Shown here: positions 44,009 through 52,437 of the stretch, in pieces
Layout: the number at the start of each line of letters is the position of its first letter
Position numbering within the stretch: position 1 is the stretch's first letter
NCBI RefSeq assembly: GCF_019173455.1
Contig: NZ_JADPQH010000002.1
Location: forward strand, 139,490-203,489
From: Nesterenkonia sp. Act20
GTDB taxonomy: Bacteria; Actinomycetota; Actinomycetes; Actinomycetales; Micrococcaceae
Reading direction: 5' to 3'
Length of the DNA stretch: 64,000 bases
The notes under the pieces: generated by a model
Seen by the model: the letters and a program-made list of their open reading frames with translations, nothing else
Databases searched by the model: none
Told to the model about the DNA's origin: nothing
Program-made: the position numbers and the translations under genes

Positions 44009-44400
44009 CGCATAGTCCCCTTGCCGGTGAGCGTGACGGAACCGAAGCCGCCGAGCAGCTGCATCGGGTAGCTGATGGTGACCGTGGCGGTACCTGGCCC
44101 CACGGTGCTCGCCGCTTCGCAGGTCGCGGGGGTGATGGTGATCTGATCAGCGGCAACGCTGGCCGAGGGAGCCGCGGAGGTGATGGCCGTCTGACGTGCC
44201 TCGGTCTGCGGATCAGCACCGCTAGAGGTGTCCTGTAGCGCCATCACTCGGACACCGTCCCGTGCGGCATTGGAAAGGACTGACTGCACGTGAAATGCGT
44301 GCCCAAAGGCAAGAATCCCGAGAAGCATCAGGACCAAGATCGGAGCGACAATGGCAAACTCCACCGCCGAAGCGCCGCGATCACGCTCTTGTGCTTTCAT
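43996..44400 (-). CDS. tadE: TadE-like pseudopilin
   Basis: A 134-residue protein with the TadE motif at its N-terminus: RDRGASAVEFAIVAPILVLMLLGILAFGHAF. That is a short leader, the Glu at the processing position +5 and a hydrophobic helix. A periplasmic/extracellular domain follows with two Cys near the C-terminus (ATCEA and MRCNG). ATG 44400 is preferred over the 44445 start because it places the leader at the usual distance. Together with tadG it lies downstream of the terminator-like hairpin that follows flp. Confidence 0.9.
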   Translation of the reverse strand: MKAQERDRGASAVEFAIVAPILVLMLLGILAFGHAFHVQSVLSNAARDGVRVMALQDTSSGADPQTEARQTAITSAAPSASVAADQITITPATCEAASTVGPGTATVTISYPMQLLGGFGSVTLTGKGTMRCNG

Positions 44401-44433
44401 GTCTCGGTCCCCCCGGGATTGAAGTCGACCATG

Positions 44434-44481
44434 TTTTAAAACCAAAGCTGCCGGCGGAACCCCCCTGAGGGCTCCACCGGC
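44434..44481 (-). terminator. Rho-independent terminator/attenuator between flp and tadE
   Basis: On the minus-strand transcript a 12-bp stem (GCCGGTGGAGCC with GGTTCCGCCGGC, two G-U pairs, 8-base loop, 44450-44481) is followed by a T-rich run CTTTGGTTTT (44434-44447). It sits 26 bases after the flp stop codon. Partial readthrough would give more pilin than assembly proteins. Confidence 0.75.
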
Positions 44482-44506
44482 AACTAGCTATGGGAAGCGG
44501 TTTGAA

Positions 44507-44719
44507 TCAGGCGGGTGCGTCCGGAAGAGCATCGTTGACCTGGTCAAACAGCCCGTCCAGAGTGTTACCGAGAAGTAGGACGGCTGCGATGATCACAACG
44601 GCGATCAGACCCACCAGCAGCCCATACTCCACGGCGGTGGCGCCCTTGTCCTTGCGGCCTTCGAAGCGGTCAGACATGAAGGACTGAAGGGTGGCGACGA
44701 GTGCATATGCGTGTGTCAT
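44507..44719 (-). CDS. flp: Flp/Fap-type pilin
   Basis: A 70-residue pilin precursor. After an N-terminal region (MTHAYALVATLQSFMSDRFEG) the processed core is KGATAVEYGLLVGLIAVVIIAAVLLLGNTLDGLF. It has the Gly-Ala/Glu-Tyr signature of Flp pilins: cleavage after Gly, then Glu at +5 and Tyr at +6. It is the major subunit of the Tad pilus, and the prepilin peptidase and assembly genes follow. ATG 44719 has AGGA upstream; an in-frame start at 44737 is less likely. Confidence 0.92.
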   Translation of the reverse strand: MTHAYALVATLQSFMSDRFEGRKDKGATAVEYGLLVGLIAVVIIAAVLLLGNTLDGLFDQVNDALPDAPA

Positions 44720-45038
44720 GGAGGGTCCTAACGTCAAGGTGGGGCCGCAAGGGGCCTTTTCTGGGAGTCCCCTCGTCCGTTAGGAATCGGGTACTTGGAG
44801 CAATCTTTGCATTATTTTGCATGATCCGCAAGAGTCCGTCTTGAGAAACCTGCTGTATCCAAACTTTGCCCTCCTGGCATTTAGTTAGTTTGTCTACCTA
44901 TTTCTTTCGGTGACTCGTGTTGTTAATCACATGCTCGAATATGTAGCCAAGAGCCTTTTCCTTTTTGCCACTGAACTATTGCGGCACGGCAGGTCGAAAG
45001 GATAGAGTGCTCCTTTCACCATGGGGTATCATGTCCCC
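44720..45038. promoter_or_regulatory. AT-rich intergenic region between flp and tetR
   Basis: These 319 bases are the most AT-rich of the window and must hold the flp promoter and the divergent tetR promoter. CTTTGCATTATTTTGCAT (44805-44822) contains two direct TTTGCAT units with a ten-base period, a plausible factor-binding site. No convincing -35/-10 pair for flp was picked out. No gene was recognised. Confidence 0.5.
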
Positions 45039-45041
45039 ATG
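45020..45041. promoter_or_regulatory. Palindromic operator over the tetR start codon
   Basis: The arms CATGGGG (45020-45026) and CCCCATG (45035-45041) pair perfectly across an eight-base centre holding TATCAT (45027-45032), a likely -10. The start codon at 45039 lies inside the right arm, so the mRNA would be leaderless and the gene self-repressed. Confidence 0.6.
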
Positions 45042-45686
45042 ACTGACGACCACGTTGGCCTGCGTGAACTAAAGAAGCTCATGACGCGGGATGCGATTTC
45101 CGCAGCGGCCCTGAAGCTCACAGAAGAAAAAGGGCTGAACGAGGTCACTATCGATGACATCGCTCGCGAGGCTTTCGTCTCGCCGCGGACCGTCTCGAAC
45201 TACTTCGCTTCTAAAGAGGAAGCGGTTCTCGCAGCCGGCAAGGCGGACGCCGCTCGGATCCTTGACGACTTCAGCGCCAGCACGTCACAGGACCCGCCAT
45301 TGAAGATCCTCTGCGAGCTATTGAGCACTTACGCACGGGATCACGCCGACCAGCTGCGCGGCGCCGCCAGAATGGCCGATCTGGAGCACAAGAATCCCTC
45401 ACTGCGTCCCTATCGCGTCTCCCAAGAGGTCCAACTCCTGGAAAAGCTGTGTTTCCTCGTCGCCGCCCGAACCGGGACTGACGCCACCACCGATCTCTAC
45501 CCATCTCTCGTGGCATCGGCCGCATTTTCAGCGATGCTCACCTCATTGGAAATCTGGTGGCGCAATGACCTTCCCGACGAGCGCCTGCCGCAGCTCATCA
45601 TGGACGCCTTCAACCTCGTGAGCGCGGGCTACCCCCACGAAACCGGTCACCCGGATCCTGCAGCGACGGTCAGCGCCCCCGCGTAG
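45039..45686 (+). CDS. TetR/AcrR family transcriptional regulator
   Basis: A 215-residue repressor. The N-terminal DNA-binding region has TRDAISAAALKLTEEKGLNEVTIDDIAREAFVSPRTVSNYFASKEEAVLAAG (residues 17-69), the TetR helix-turn-helix. A helical ligand-binding domain of about 140 residues follows. The ATG at 45039 is preferred over 45021, since the longer frame starts inside the operator. The gene is divergent from flp across an AT-rich region, so it may control pilus expression as well as itself. A drug-efflux or lipid function, common for this family, is an alternative. Confidence 0.9.
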   Translation: MTDDHVGLRELKKLMTRDAISAAALKLTEEKGLNEVTIDDIAREAFVSPRTVSNYFASKEEAVLAAGKADAARILDDFSASTSQDPPLKILCELLSTYARDHADQLRGAARMADLEHKNPSLRPYRVSQEVQLLEKLCFLVAARTGTDATTDLYPSLVASAAFSAMLTSLEIWWRNDLPDERLPQLIMDAFNLVSAGYPHETGHPDPAATVSAPA

Positions 45687-45717
45687 CGGCAACAGTGCGG
45701 GGCATCAGCGCCCGAAC

Positions 45718-46230
45718 TCAGAACACGAAGTAGACCAGCGTGCCGATCAGGAACGCGGAGATGGCCAGGCCGGCGAGCAGGAATTCCAGCAGGATCCCCA
45801 GCCCCATCGCACGCATCGCGCGCAGAGACGCGGTGCCCGCGGCGCGCCAATCACGGTCGCGCCGGATGTACTCGGCGCCGAAGAGCCCCGCGGCGAAGCC
45901 GATGAACAGCCCCAGCGGCGGGAGCAGGAACAGGCCGACGACGGCGGCCGCTATCCCGACCAGGATCGGACCGCGTGGGATCTGCTGCCGGTGCAGGGAC
46001 CGACCGGTGAGCACAGTGGAGCCGCTCCACCCGGCGATGGCCAGGACGACGCCGATCACTGCCGCGACCCAGGGCACCGTCCCGCCGAGCAGGAACGCCC
46101 ACACCGGCAGGGTCAGGATGATCAGCAGGGAGCCGGGCAGCACCGGCAGCACGACGCCGAGCGCGCCGATCACCAGCAACAGCCCTGCGAGGACAGTGGT
46201 GATCGCCTCAGTGGCGGTGGAATCGAGCAC
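45718..46230 (-). CDS. DUF456 family membrane protein
   Basis: A 170-residue protein of about five hydrophobic segments belonging to DUF456. It has the N-terminal LLLVIGALGVVLPVLPGSLLIILTLPVWAF, a central GRSLHRQQIPRGPILVGIAAAVVGLFLLPPLGLFIGFAAGLFGAEYIRRD and a C-terminal membrane helix. The Gly-rich FLPPLGLFIGFAAGLFGAEY motif is characteristic. Function unknown. It lies 12 bases downstream of guaA, so it is probably transcribed with it. Confidence 0.88.
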   Translation of the reverse strand: MLDSTATEAITTVLAGLLLVIGALGVVLPVLPGSLLIILTLPVWAFLLGGTVPWVAAVIGVVLAIAGWSGSTVLTGRSLHRQQIPRGPILVGIAAAVVGLFLLPPLGLFIGFAAGLFGAEYIRRDRDWRAAGTASLRAMRAMGLGILLEFLLAGLAISAFLIGTLVYFVF

Positions 46231-46242
46231 GAGTCTTCGGAC

Positions 46243-47865
46243 TCACTCCCATTCGATGGTGCCTGGCGGCTTCGAGGTCACATCCAGGGTGACCCGGTTG
46301 ACCTCTTCCACCTCATTGGTGATTCGGTTGGAGATCTTCGCCAGCAGGTCATAGGGCAGCCGCGACCAGTCAGCGGTCATCGCGTCCTCGGAGGAGACGG
46401 GGCGCAGCACGATCGGGTGGCCGTAGGTGCGGCCATCGCCCTGGACGCCCACGGAGCGCACGTCGGCGAGCAGCACGACCGGCATCTGCCAGACCTCCTG
46501 GTCCAGACCTGAAGCGGTGAGCTCCTCCCGAGCGATCGCATCGGCCTTGCGCAGGATCCGCAGCCGGTCCTCGGAGACCGAGCCGATGATCCGGATGCCC
46601 AGACCGGGGCCCGGGAACGGCTGGCGCTGGACGATCTCGGCGGGCAGCCCGAGCTCGGCTCCGACGGCGCGGACCTCGTCCTTGAACAGCGCGCGCAACG
46701 GTTCGACCAGCTTGAAGACCATGTCCTCGGGCAGCCCACCCACGTTGTGATGTGACTTGATGTTCGCCGCACCCTCACCGCCGCCGGATTCGACCACATC
46801 GGGGTACAAGGTGCCCTGGACCAGGAACTCGACCTTCGCGCCGTCGGCGGCTGCCTGTTCAAGGACGGCCTTCTCGGCGCTCTCGAAGGCGCGGATGAAT
46901 TCCCGGCCGATGATCTTGCGCTTGGTCTCGGGATCGGTGACGCCCTCCAGCGCGGCGAGAAAGCGCTCGCGCTCATCGGCCACGTAGAGCTTGGCGCCGG
47001 TGGCGGCCACGAAATCGCGTTCCACCTGCTCGGCCTCACCTTCGCGCAGCAGCCCGTGATCCACGAACACGCATGTCAGCTGGTCCCCGATGGCCTTCTG
47101 CACGAGTGCCGCGGCCACGGCGGAGTCCACTCCCCCGGAGAGGCCGCAGATCACGCGGGCGTCTCCGACCTGGGCGCGGATGGCGGCGACCTGCTCTTCG
47201 ACGATGTTACCGGTGGTCCACTCGGGCGTCAGGCCGGCGCCGTTGTAGAGGAAGTTCTCGATGACCATCTGTCCCTGGGGCGAGTGGCGCACCTCGGGGT
47301 GCCACTGCACGCCGTAGAGCTTGCGCTCCTCGTCGGCGAAGGCCGCGACGGGGGCGCCCTCGGAGGAAGCCAGCACCTGGAAGCCTTCGGGGGCCTTCCG
47401 CACGGAGTCGCTGTGCGACATCCATGTGGACTGGACCGCATCGGTGCCGGTGAGCAGCGAGTGCGGGGCGTTGACGCTGCGCACCTCGGTCTTGCCGTAT
47501 TCGCGATCGCCGGTGCGGGCGACCTCGCCGCCGAGGCTGTGCGCCATGGCCTGGAATCCGTAGCAGATGCCCATCACCGGAATGCCGGCCTCGAAGAGCT
47601 CGGTCTCCACCCCAGGGGCGCCTTCGGCGTAGACCGAGGAGGGCCCGCCGGACAGGATCACCGCGGAGGGCTTGCGGGAGATGATCTCTGAGGCTGCGAG
47701 GGTGTGCGGGACGACCTCCGAATACACACGGGCCTCGCGCACTCGGCGCGCGATGAGCTGGGCGTACTGCGCGCCGTAGTCGACCACGAGCACGGTCTGC
47801 GCCTCGGAGTTCGACCGCTCCACGGCGGGGACGGCAGAGTCTGCGGAATCAGGCTGAGAAGTCAC
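46243..47865 (-). CDS. guaA: GMP synthase (glutamine-hydrolysing)
   Basis: A 540-residue enzyme converting XMP to GMP. The class I glutamine amidotransferase domain has [13 protein letters not shown], the nucleophile in [15 protein letters not shown] (about residue 98) and [11 protein letters not shown]. The ATP-pyrophosphatase domain has the PP-loop [14 protein letters not shown] (about residue 245). The C-terminal dimerisation domain ends in [18 protein letters not shown], the diagnostic end of GuaA. The start at 47865 is a GTG with no strong ribosome-binding site. It is divergent from the hydrolase gene. Confidence 0.98.
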   Translation of the reverse strand: MTSQPDSADSAVPAVERSNSEAQTVLVVDYGAQYAQLIARRVREARVYSEVVPHTLAASEIISRKPSAVILSGGPSSVYAEGAPGVETELFEAGIPVMGICYGFQAMAHSLGGEVARTGDREYGKTEVRSVNAPHSLLTGTDAVQSTWMSHSDSVRKAPEGFQVLASSEGAPVAAFADEERKLYGVQWHPEVRHSPQGQMVIENFLYNGAGLTPEWTTGNIVEEQVAAIRAQVGDARVICGLSGGVDSAVAAALVQKAIGDQLTCVFVDHGLLREGEAEQVERDFVAATGAKLYVADERERFLAALEGVTDPETKRKIIGREFIRAFESAEKAVLEQAAADGAKVEFLVQGTLYPDVVESGGGEGAANIKSHHNVGGLPEDMVFKLVEPLRALFKDEVRAVGAELGLPAEIVQRQPFPGPGLGIRIIGSVSEDRLRILRKADAIAREELTASGLDQEVWQMPVVLLADVRSVGVQGDGRTYGHPIVLRPVSSEDAMTADWSRLPYDLLAKISNRITNEVEEVNRVTLDVTSKPPGTIEWE

Positions 47866-47924
47866 TGTCCCATCCTAGCGGCCAGCGCGGAGTCGGCGGA
47901 CGGGGCGGTTTCGCGGGCAATCCC

Positions 47925-48000
47925 GCATCTGGTGGGCACAAATTGTCGTTATCAGCCGCCCCGGAGGCTCGCATTCCGACGATTCCCGCCCAACCGATGC
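47925..48000. repeat. Family B intergenic palindrome, copy B3
   Basis: GCATCTGGTGGGCACAAATT (47925-47944) and the complementary right arm CGACGATTCCCGCCC-AACCGATGC (47977-48000) form a 24-base-arm palindrome across about 28 bases. It lies between divergent guaA and the hydrolase gene, in front of both starts, so a terminator role is unlikely for this copy. Confidence 0.7.
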
Positions 48001-48098
48001 GGGTCTCCCCACATTCGCTCCGGATCTACGCCCCACACGGGCGGTCCCGCCTAGGATGGACGGGACCCGAGGCCCCCGCAGGACAGGAAAGACTCACG

Positions 48099-48896
48099 AT
48101 GACTGCCGAAACATCCCCGCTGAACGCCCAGCACGTCGGCGAGACGGGCGAGACGGTGGTGTTCCTGCACGGGCTCTTCGGTCAGGGCAAGAATTTCACG
48201 CAGATCGCCAAGGCCCTCACCCCCGAACTCCACTCAGTGCTGATCGATCTGCCCAACCACGGCGCTTCCGAGTGGACCGAGACGTTCGACTACGTCGAGC
48301 AGGCAGACCTCGTGGCGCAGCATCTTCGGAGCACCGTGGCAAGCGCCGGCCCCGTGCATCTGGTGGGTCACTCGATGGGCGGCAAGGTCGCCATGGTGCT
48401 GACTCTCCGGCATCCGGAGCTGGTCAGCCGCCTCGCCATCGTCGACATCTCGCCCGTCGCCCACGAGTCCATGGGCGAGTTCGATCACCTGATCAGCAGC
48501 CTGAGCCGCCTGAACCTGGATCAACTCACTTCACGCGGGGAGGCGGACGAGTTCCTGCAGGAGCCGATCCCGGAGAAGATGGTCCGCGGATTCCTGCTGC
48601 AGAGCCTGGTCCGCTCGGGCGACGGGTTCCGTTGGCGCGTGAACCTGGACCTGCTCCACAAGTCACTGCCAGCCATCGGAAGCTTCCCGGAGTTCGACGG
48701 CGAACAGTTCGCCGGCCCCGTGCTCTGGATCGCGGGAGCAAACTCCGGATACGTGCAGGACGAGTACGAACCCGCGATGCGAAAGCTCTTTCCGCGAGTG
48801 AGCCAGACGACCATCAAGGACGCCGGCCACTGGGTCCACGCCGAGAAGCCCGAGGTGTTCACCGCCGTGCTCAGGGCCTTCTTCACCGCGGACTGA
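48099..48896 (+). CDS. Alpha/beta hydrolase (YbfF-like esterase)
   Basis: A 265-residue serine hydrolase. The oxyanion segment VVFLHGLFGQGKNF (about residue 20), the nucleophile elbow VGHSMGGKVAM (about residue 90) and a C-terminal His in DAGHWVHAEKPEVFTAVLRAFF give a complete catalytic triad with an Asp near residue 205. The pattern matches YbfF-type acyl-CoA/ester hydrolases. ATG 48099 has AGGAAAG upstream, while the longer open frame from 47943 runs into repeat B3. It sits alone between palindromes B3 and B4. The substrate is unknown. Confidence 0.88.
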   Translation: MTAETSPLNAQHVGETGETVVFLHGLFGQGKNFTQIAKALTPELHSVLIDLPNHGASEWTETFDYVEQADLVAQHLRSTVASAGPVHLVGHSMGGKVAMVLTLRHPELVSRLAIVDISPVAHESMGEFDHLISSLSRLNLDQLTSRGEADEFLQEPIPEKMVRGFLLQSLVRSGDGFRWRVNLDLLHKSLPAIGSFPEFDGEQFAGPVLWIAGANSGYVQDEYEPAMRKLFPRVSQTTIKDAGHWVHAEKPEVFTAVLRAFFTAD

Positions 48897-48912
48897 CCTG
48901 GGGCCCCTCCCC

Positions 48913-48986
48913 CATCTGTTGGGCAGAAATCGTCGGTATGAGCCGCCCCGCCGGCCGTCATTCCGACAATTTCCGCCCAATCGATG
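48913..48986. repeat. Family B intergenic palindrome, copy B4
   Basis: The arms TTGGGCAGAAATCGTCGG (48919-48936) and CCGACAATTTCCGCCCAA (48963-48980), extended outward to CATCTG and CGATG, form a long imperfect palindrome with a 26-base loop. It lies between the hydrolase and MFS genes, both on the plus strand. Confidence 0.75.
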
Positions 48987-49050
48987 CGGGGTCCACCCGC
49001 GCGGGTGCGGGGACGGGGTGCGCACCGACGGGCCGGTCTATGATGCGGGC

Positions 49051-50316
49051 ATGACTCAACCACGCCAGCTCCAGCGGGCGCAGGTTCAGCGACGCACGCT
49101 CGTCGTCGTCGTGTGCAGCCAGATCCTGGGTGGGGCGGGTCTCGCCGCGGGCGTCACCGTGGGGGCGCTGCTGGCACAGGACATGCTGGGCTCAGCGAGC
49201 CTGGCCGGGCTGCCGATAGCGCTGTTCACGTTGGGTTCCGCACTGGCGGCGTTCACCGTGGGTCGGGTGAGTCAGCGCTGGGGCCGCCGGATCGGCCTGG
49301 GCATCGGATTCAGCGCCGGCGGGCTGGGGGCGCTCGGAGTGGTGGCCGCCGCCGTCGCGGACCAGGTGCCGATGCTGTTCCTCGCGCTGTTCGTCTACGG
49401 CGCGGGCACGGCCACGAACCTGCAGGCCCGCTATGCCGGGACCGATCTGGCGCCGGACTCCCGCCGGGCCACAGCGATCAGCATCGCCATGGTCGCCACC
49501 ACGCTCGGCGCGGTGGCTGGGCCGAACCTGGTCGAGCCGCTCGGGGATCTCGCCCGGAGCTTGGGCATCCCGCCACTCGCCGGCCCGTTCCTGCTGGCCG
49601 CCGCGGCGTATCTCGCGGCGGGACTGATTCTGTTCGTCTTCCTGCGCCCAGATCCGTTTCTGCTGGCGAAGCGGCTCGCCGCAGCAGAGTCCGCCGCGGA
49701 GAACACAACAGAGACAGCGGATGCCCCCGCCAAGACGGCGGCCGCAGACGCCAACTCAGCCCCCGCACCCGGCACCGGGGCCTACATCGGGGCGACCGTC
49801 ATGGTGCTGACCCAGATCGCCATGGTCGCGATCATGACGATGACGCCGATCCACATGCTCGCGCACGGTCACGGGCTCGGCTCGGTGGGGCTGGTGATCG
49901 GGCTGCATGTGGGCGCCATGTGGCTGCCGTCCCTGGTCACCGGCGTGCTGGTGGACAAGCTCGGACGGATATCGATGAGCATCGCGGCGGCAGTGATCCT
50001 GCTCGCCGCGGGTCTGGTCGGTGCGGCCGCGCCGGGCGACTCCCTGGGGCTGCTCATCCTGGCGCTGATCCTGCTCGGAGTGGGTTGGAACGTGGGACTC
50101 ATCGCTGGCACCGCGCTGGTCGTGGATGCGACCGTCCCGCAGAACCGTCCGCGCACGCAGGGCGGGATCGACGTGCTGATCGCCCTGGCTGGGGCGGGCG
50201 GCGGTGCGATGTCCGGGATGGTGATGGCTGCGACGAACTTCGCGCACCTGTCCCTAGGCGGTGGGCTGTTGGCCCTGCTGCTGATCCCCGTCCTGCTCTG
50301 GGCCCGGCGCCGTTAG
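49051..50316 (+). CDS. MFS transporter
   Basis: A 421-residue permease with about 12 hydrophobic segments. The MFS signature loop between segments 2 and 3 reads GRVSQRWGRRIGLGIGFSAGGLG, and a matching loop VDKLGRISMSIAAAV lies between segments 8 and 9. A long hydrophilic central loop (KRLAAAESAAENTTETADAPAKTAAADANSA) separates the halves. The substrate is unknown. ATG 49051 is preferred over 48919, which lies inside repeat B4. The 3' end overlaps gvpL (opposite strand) by about 60 bases. Confidence 0.88.
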   Translation: MTQPRQLQRAQVQRRTLVVVVCSQILGGAGLAAGVTVGALLAQDMLGSASLAGLPIALFTLGSALAAFTVGRVSQRWGRRIGLGIGFSAGGLGALGVVAAAVADQVPMLFLALFVYGAGTATNLQARYAGTDLAPDSRRATAISIAMVATTLGAVAGPNLVEPLGDLARSLGIPPLAGPFLLAAAAYLAAGLILFVFLRPDPFLLAKRLAAAESAAENTTETADAPAKTAAADANSAPAPGTGAYIGATVMVLTQIAMVAIMTMTPIHMLAHGHGLGSVGLVIGLHVGAMWLPSLVTGVLVDKLGRISMSIAAAVILLAAGLVGAAAPGDSLGLLILALILLGVGWNVGLIAGTALVVDATVPQNRPRTQGGIDVLIALAGAGGGAMSGMVMAATNFAHLSLGGGLLALLLIPVLLWARRR

Positions 50317-51096
50317 GTCCACGAAGGAGTACGGCGGCCACGGCCCGAGGAAACGGATGTCTGCCGCGGGAACCTCATCCCGGATCTCGGCGAGCTCGGC
50401 CCCGAGCGCCGTGATCTGCAACTCATCGACCAGGCATGCCACCGACAGCACGGAGATGGCGCCCTTTGTTCGACTGCTGGGGGCGTATCCCTGAATCTGG
50501 AGACAATGCGCAGCGATCCTTGCTCGGGAGACCGGGAAGAGCTCATCGGCGGCCTGATCCGTGATCTGCCTCTCGAGCTTGTCGAGCCGCTTCTCCAGCA
50601 GGCGTCGCACCCCCGCTGGTCGGGATTCCATCTCTGCGCGCAGCTCGCGTACTGCCGCGTGCTCGGCGGCCTGCGCGTGCTGATCCAGAGTGATCTCCAC
50701 GCGCAGCTCCGAGGTCCCCGCCAGCTCGTCGAGCCTCTGCGAAAGCTCCCCGGCAGAACTGTCCAGCCACTCAGTGAGCTGGTCGATCGCCGGGGAACCT
50801 GTGCGCTCTGACGGACGCACGATCACGTTGAAGGACACGGGCAGGACCGCCCCGGCGCGGGTCCAGCAGTCGTCGATGACGTCGCTGTGCGCCAACACCC
50901 AGCGCTTGACGTCCTCATCAGGACCTTCGTAGGGACCCGAGCGGTGAATGTGCACCACCGCAGCCAGACCGGAGGGCGCTGTGACTGTCTGGAGCTCCGC
51001 GCCGTCGATGCCTGCCACCGCGGGCTCCGGCGAACCGGCAGGAACGATTCCGTAGACGTAGAGCGTCTCCGCTTCCTGCGCCGCTGTGTTGCTCAC
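50254..51096 (-). CDS. gvpL: Gas vesicle protein GvpL (GvpL/GvpF family)
   Basis: A 280-residue GvpL/F family protein, a minor gas vesicle assembly component. It starts with TLYVYGIVPAGSPEP and GLAAVVHI, has VLPVSFNVIVRPSE (family core near residue 95) and ends in FLGPWPPYSFVDL. Compared with GvpF at 53705 the central helical region is longer. The GTG at 51096 overlaps the gvpK stop (GTGA). It is the last gene of the gas-vesicle operon. An acidic Gln-rich tail follows the family end. Confidence 0.88.
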   Translation of the reverse strand: MSNTAAQEAETLYVYGIVPAGSPEPAVAGIDGAELQTVTAPSGLAAVVHIHRSGPYEGPDEDVKRWVLAHSDVIDDCWTRAGAVLPVSFNVIVRPSERTGSPAIDQLTEWLDSSAGELSQRLDELAGTSELRVEITLDQHAQAAEHAAVRELRAEMESRPAGVRRLLEKRLDKLERQITDQAADELFPVSRARIAAHCLQIQGYAPSSRTKGAISVLSVACLVDELQITALGAELAEIRDEVPAADIRFLGPWPPYSFVDLTAPGPEQDGDQQQGQQPTA

Positions 51097-51416
51097 TCGA
51101 CCTTCCCTCGACCTTCCTCTGCCCATCGCTGGGGGTTGATGAGTTTGTCCACCACCTCGTCGACGACTTCGTCCAGACCGCGGTGAAGGTCAGTCACCGA
51201 ATCGGTGATGCCATGATCGGCCTTGATCTGGTCCATGGCCTCATCCAGCTCGAGCAGGGCCTCTCCGAGCCGGTTCTGTTCCTCCTCGGTCAGTTCGCCG
51301 CCTTCCATGCGGCGCACGGCCTGTGTCTCGAGGGCTTCTTGGATGACCTCGACCAGGGTCACGACAAGAGTCAGGACCCCGTGCTTGAGGCTCTCTTCGT
51401 CAACCTGCAGCGCCAT
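51093..51416 (-). CDS. gvpK: Gas vesicle protein GvpK
   Basis: A 107-residue helical GvpK family protein needed for vesicle formation. Visible family features are the N-terminal VDEESLKHGVLTLVVTLVEVIQEALETQAVRRME, the EEQNRLGEALLELDEAMDQIK helix and LHRGLDEVVDEVVDKLI. ATG 51416 has AGGAGG upstream. The frame extends to 51530, but that stretch overlaps the preceding gene and is not family sequence. Confidence 0.92.
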   Translation of the reverse strand: MALQVDEESLKHGVLTLVVTLVEVIQEALETQAVRRMEGGELTEEEQNRLGEALLELDEAMDQIKADHGITDSVTDLHRGLDEVVDEVVDKLINPQRWAEEGRGKVE

Positions 51417-52437
51417 GGGGCGCCTCCTTCGTCGCGTGTGCCCATTCGGTGAGGTGCTGCTGCCACTTGGACAACTCCGGTGAGGCGAGACGGTAGGTCG
51501 CCCGCGAGGTCTCGACTCGCAGGACCTCATCGTGGTCGGTGGGATTGTTCAGCGTCTCGCGCTCCACAGTCACGATTTCAGAGGGCCCACAACGCAACAG
51601 CGGTCGGCTGTCCATCGGAGATTTCCAGGTGAAATCACCCGCTTCCTCCAACGTTCCGCGCCCTCCGCGCCAGGTCGACCCCTGCGCCAGCGTCTCAAGC
51701 ACCCAGAGCGAGCCGCTGAACAGCGGTCCGACCTGCTGTTGAGCGGGTCCGGCGGAGCCGTTCGCTCCACCACCGAGGGACTGCCCCTCTGAGTTGAGCT
51801 CTGTGCGCAGCAGCTTAAGCAGTGCCTGGGGATCCGCTGCCGAGATCATCTCCTCGGACCCGTCGCGCATCTTGAGCTTGAGCCTGGTTCGCGTCTCACC
51901 GCCGACCGATGTTTCCTGAACCGGCTCAACCCCGGAGATGTCTGCGAGGGTGGACTGCCACAGCGTCTCCGCAGGGTCTCGACGGTGGAGGATCAGCCGG
52001 CGATTGGTCAGATAGGCCCGACCTGGACGCCAGGCCTGGTAGAAGTCGTCATGCAGGTAGCTTGCTGCCATCGCAGAGACGATCTCTTCCCCGTCCGCCA
52101 TGGGCAGGTGCTTGGTCAGTGACTTCTGCACCCACGCCCTGGTCTGTTCGTCCCACTGGCGCATCATCCCGTACTCGAGCATCGTCTCGATCCCGGCGAT
52201 GGTGGCCCGAAGGTTAACACCAATCAGCGGTATATCAGCGACCGAGATGATCAGATCCAGGTTGAGGTGGACTCCCTTGTTCAGCAGAACCTCGAGCAGA
52301 TCGGGCAGTGTCGCCCCGGGGTCCCGCGTCGGCTGCAGGGCTGCGGGACGTTCTGCGAGATCCTTCGCCAGGCCAGCCCCCTGCGTGAGGTGGCTAGTTC
52401 GCGGGGGCTGGGGAGGGTGACTCATCTGGTGACTCAT
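51400..52437 (-). CDS. GvpA/GvpJ domain fused to a GRAM/PH-like domain
   Basis: A 345-residue protein. Residues 43-92 are a GvpA/J gas-vesicle domain (LPDLLEVLLNKGVHLNLDLIISVADIPLIGVNLRATIAGIETMLEYG). Residues 112-213 resemble a GRAM/bacterial PH domain: GEEIVSAMAASYL, RPGRAYLTNRRLILHRR, LADISGVEPV, and a second beta half ending in DPQALLKLL. Residues 240-335 look like another small beta domain (GSLWVLETLAQG, RPLLRCGPSEIVTVERETL). PH/GRAM domains usually bind lipids or proteins. The gene overlaps the preceding one by 44 bases and gvpK by 17, so the start is unsure and 52425 is an alternative. I know of no standard Gvp with this layout. Confidence 0.75.
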   Translation of the reverse strand: MSHQMSHPPQPPRTSHLTQGAGLAKDLAERPAALQPTRDPGATLPDLLEVLLNKGVHLNLDLIISVADIPLIGVNLRATIAGIETMLEYGMMRQWDEQTRAWVQKSLTKHLPMADGEEIVSAMAASYLHDDFYQAWRPGRAYLTNRRLILHRRDPAETLWQSTLADISGVEPVQETSVGGETRTRLKLKMRDGSEEMISAADPQALLKLLRTELNSEGQSLGGGANGSAGPAQQQVGPLFSGSLWVLETLAQGSTWRGGRGTLEEAGDFTWKSPMDSRPLLRCGPSEIVTVERETLNNPTDHDEVLRVETSRATYRLASPELSKWQQHLTEWAHATKEAPHGAAG

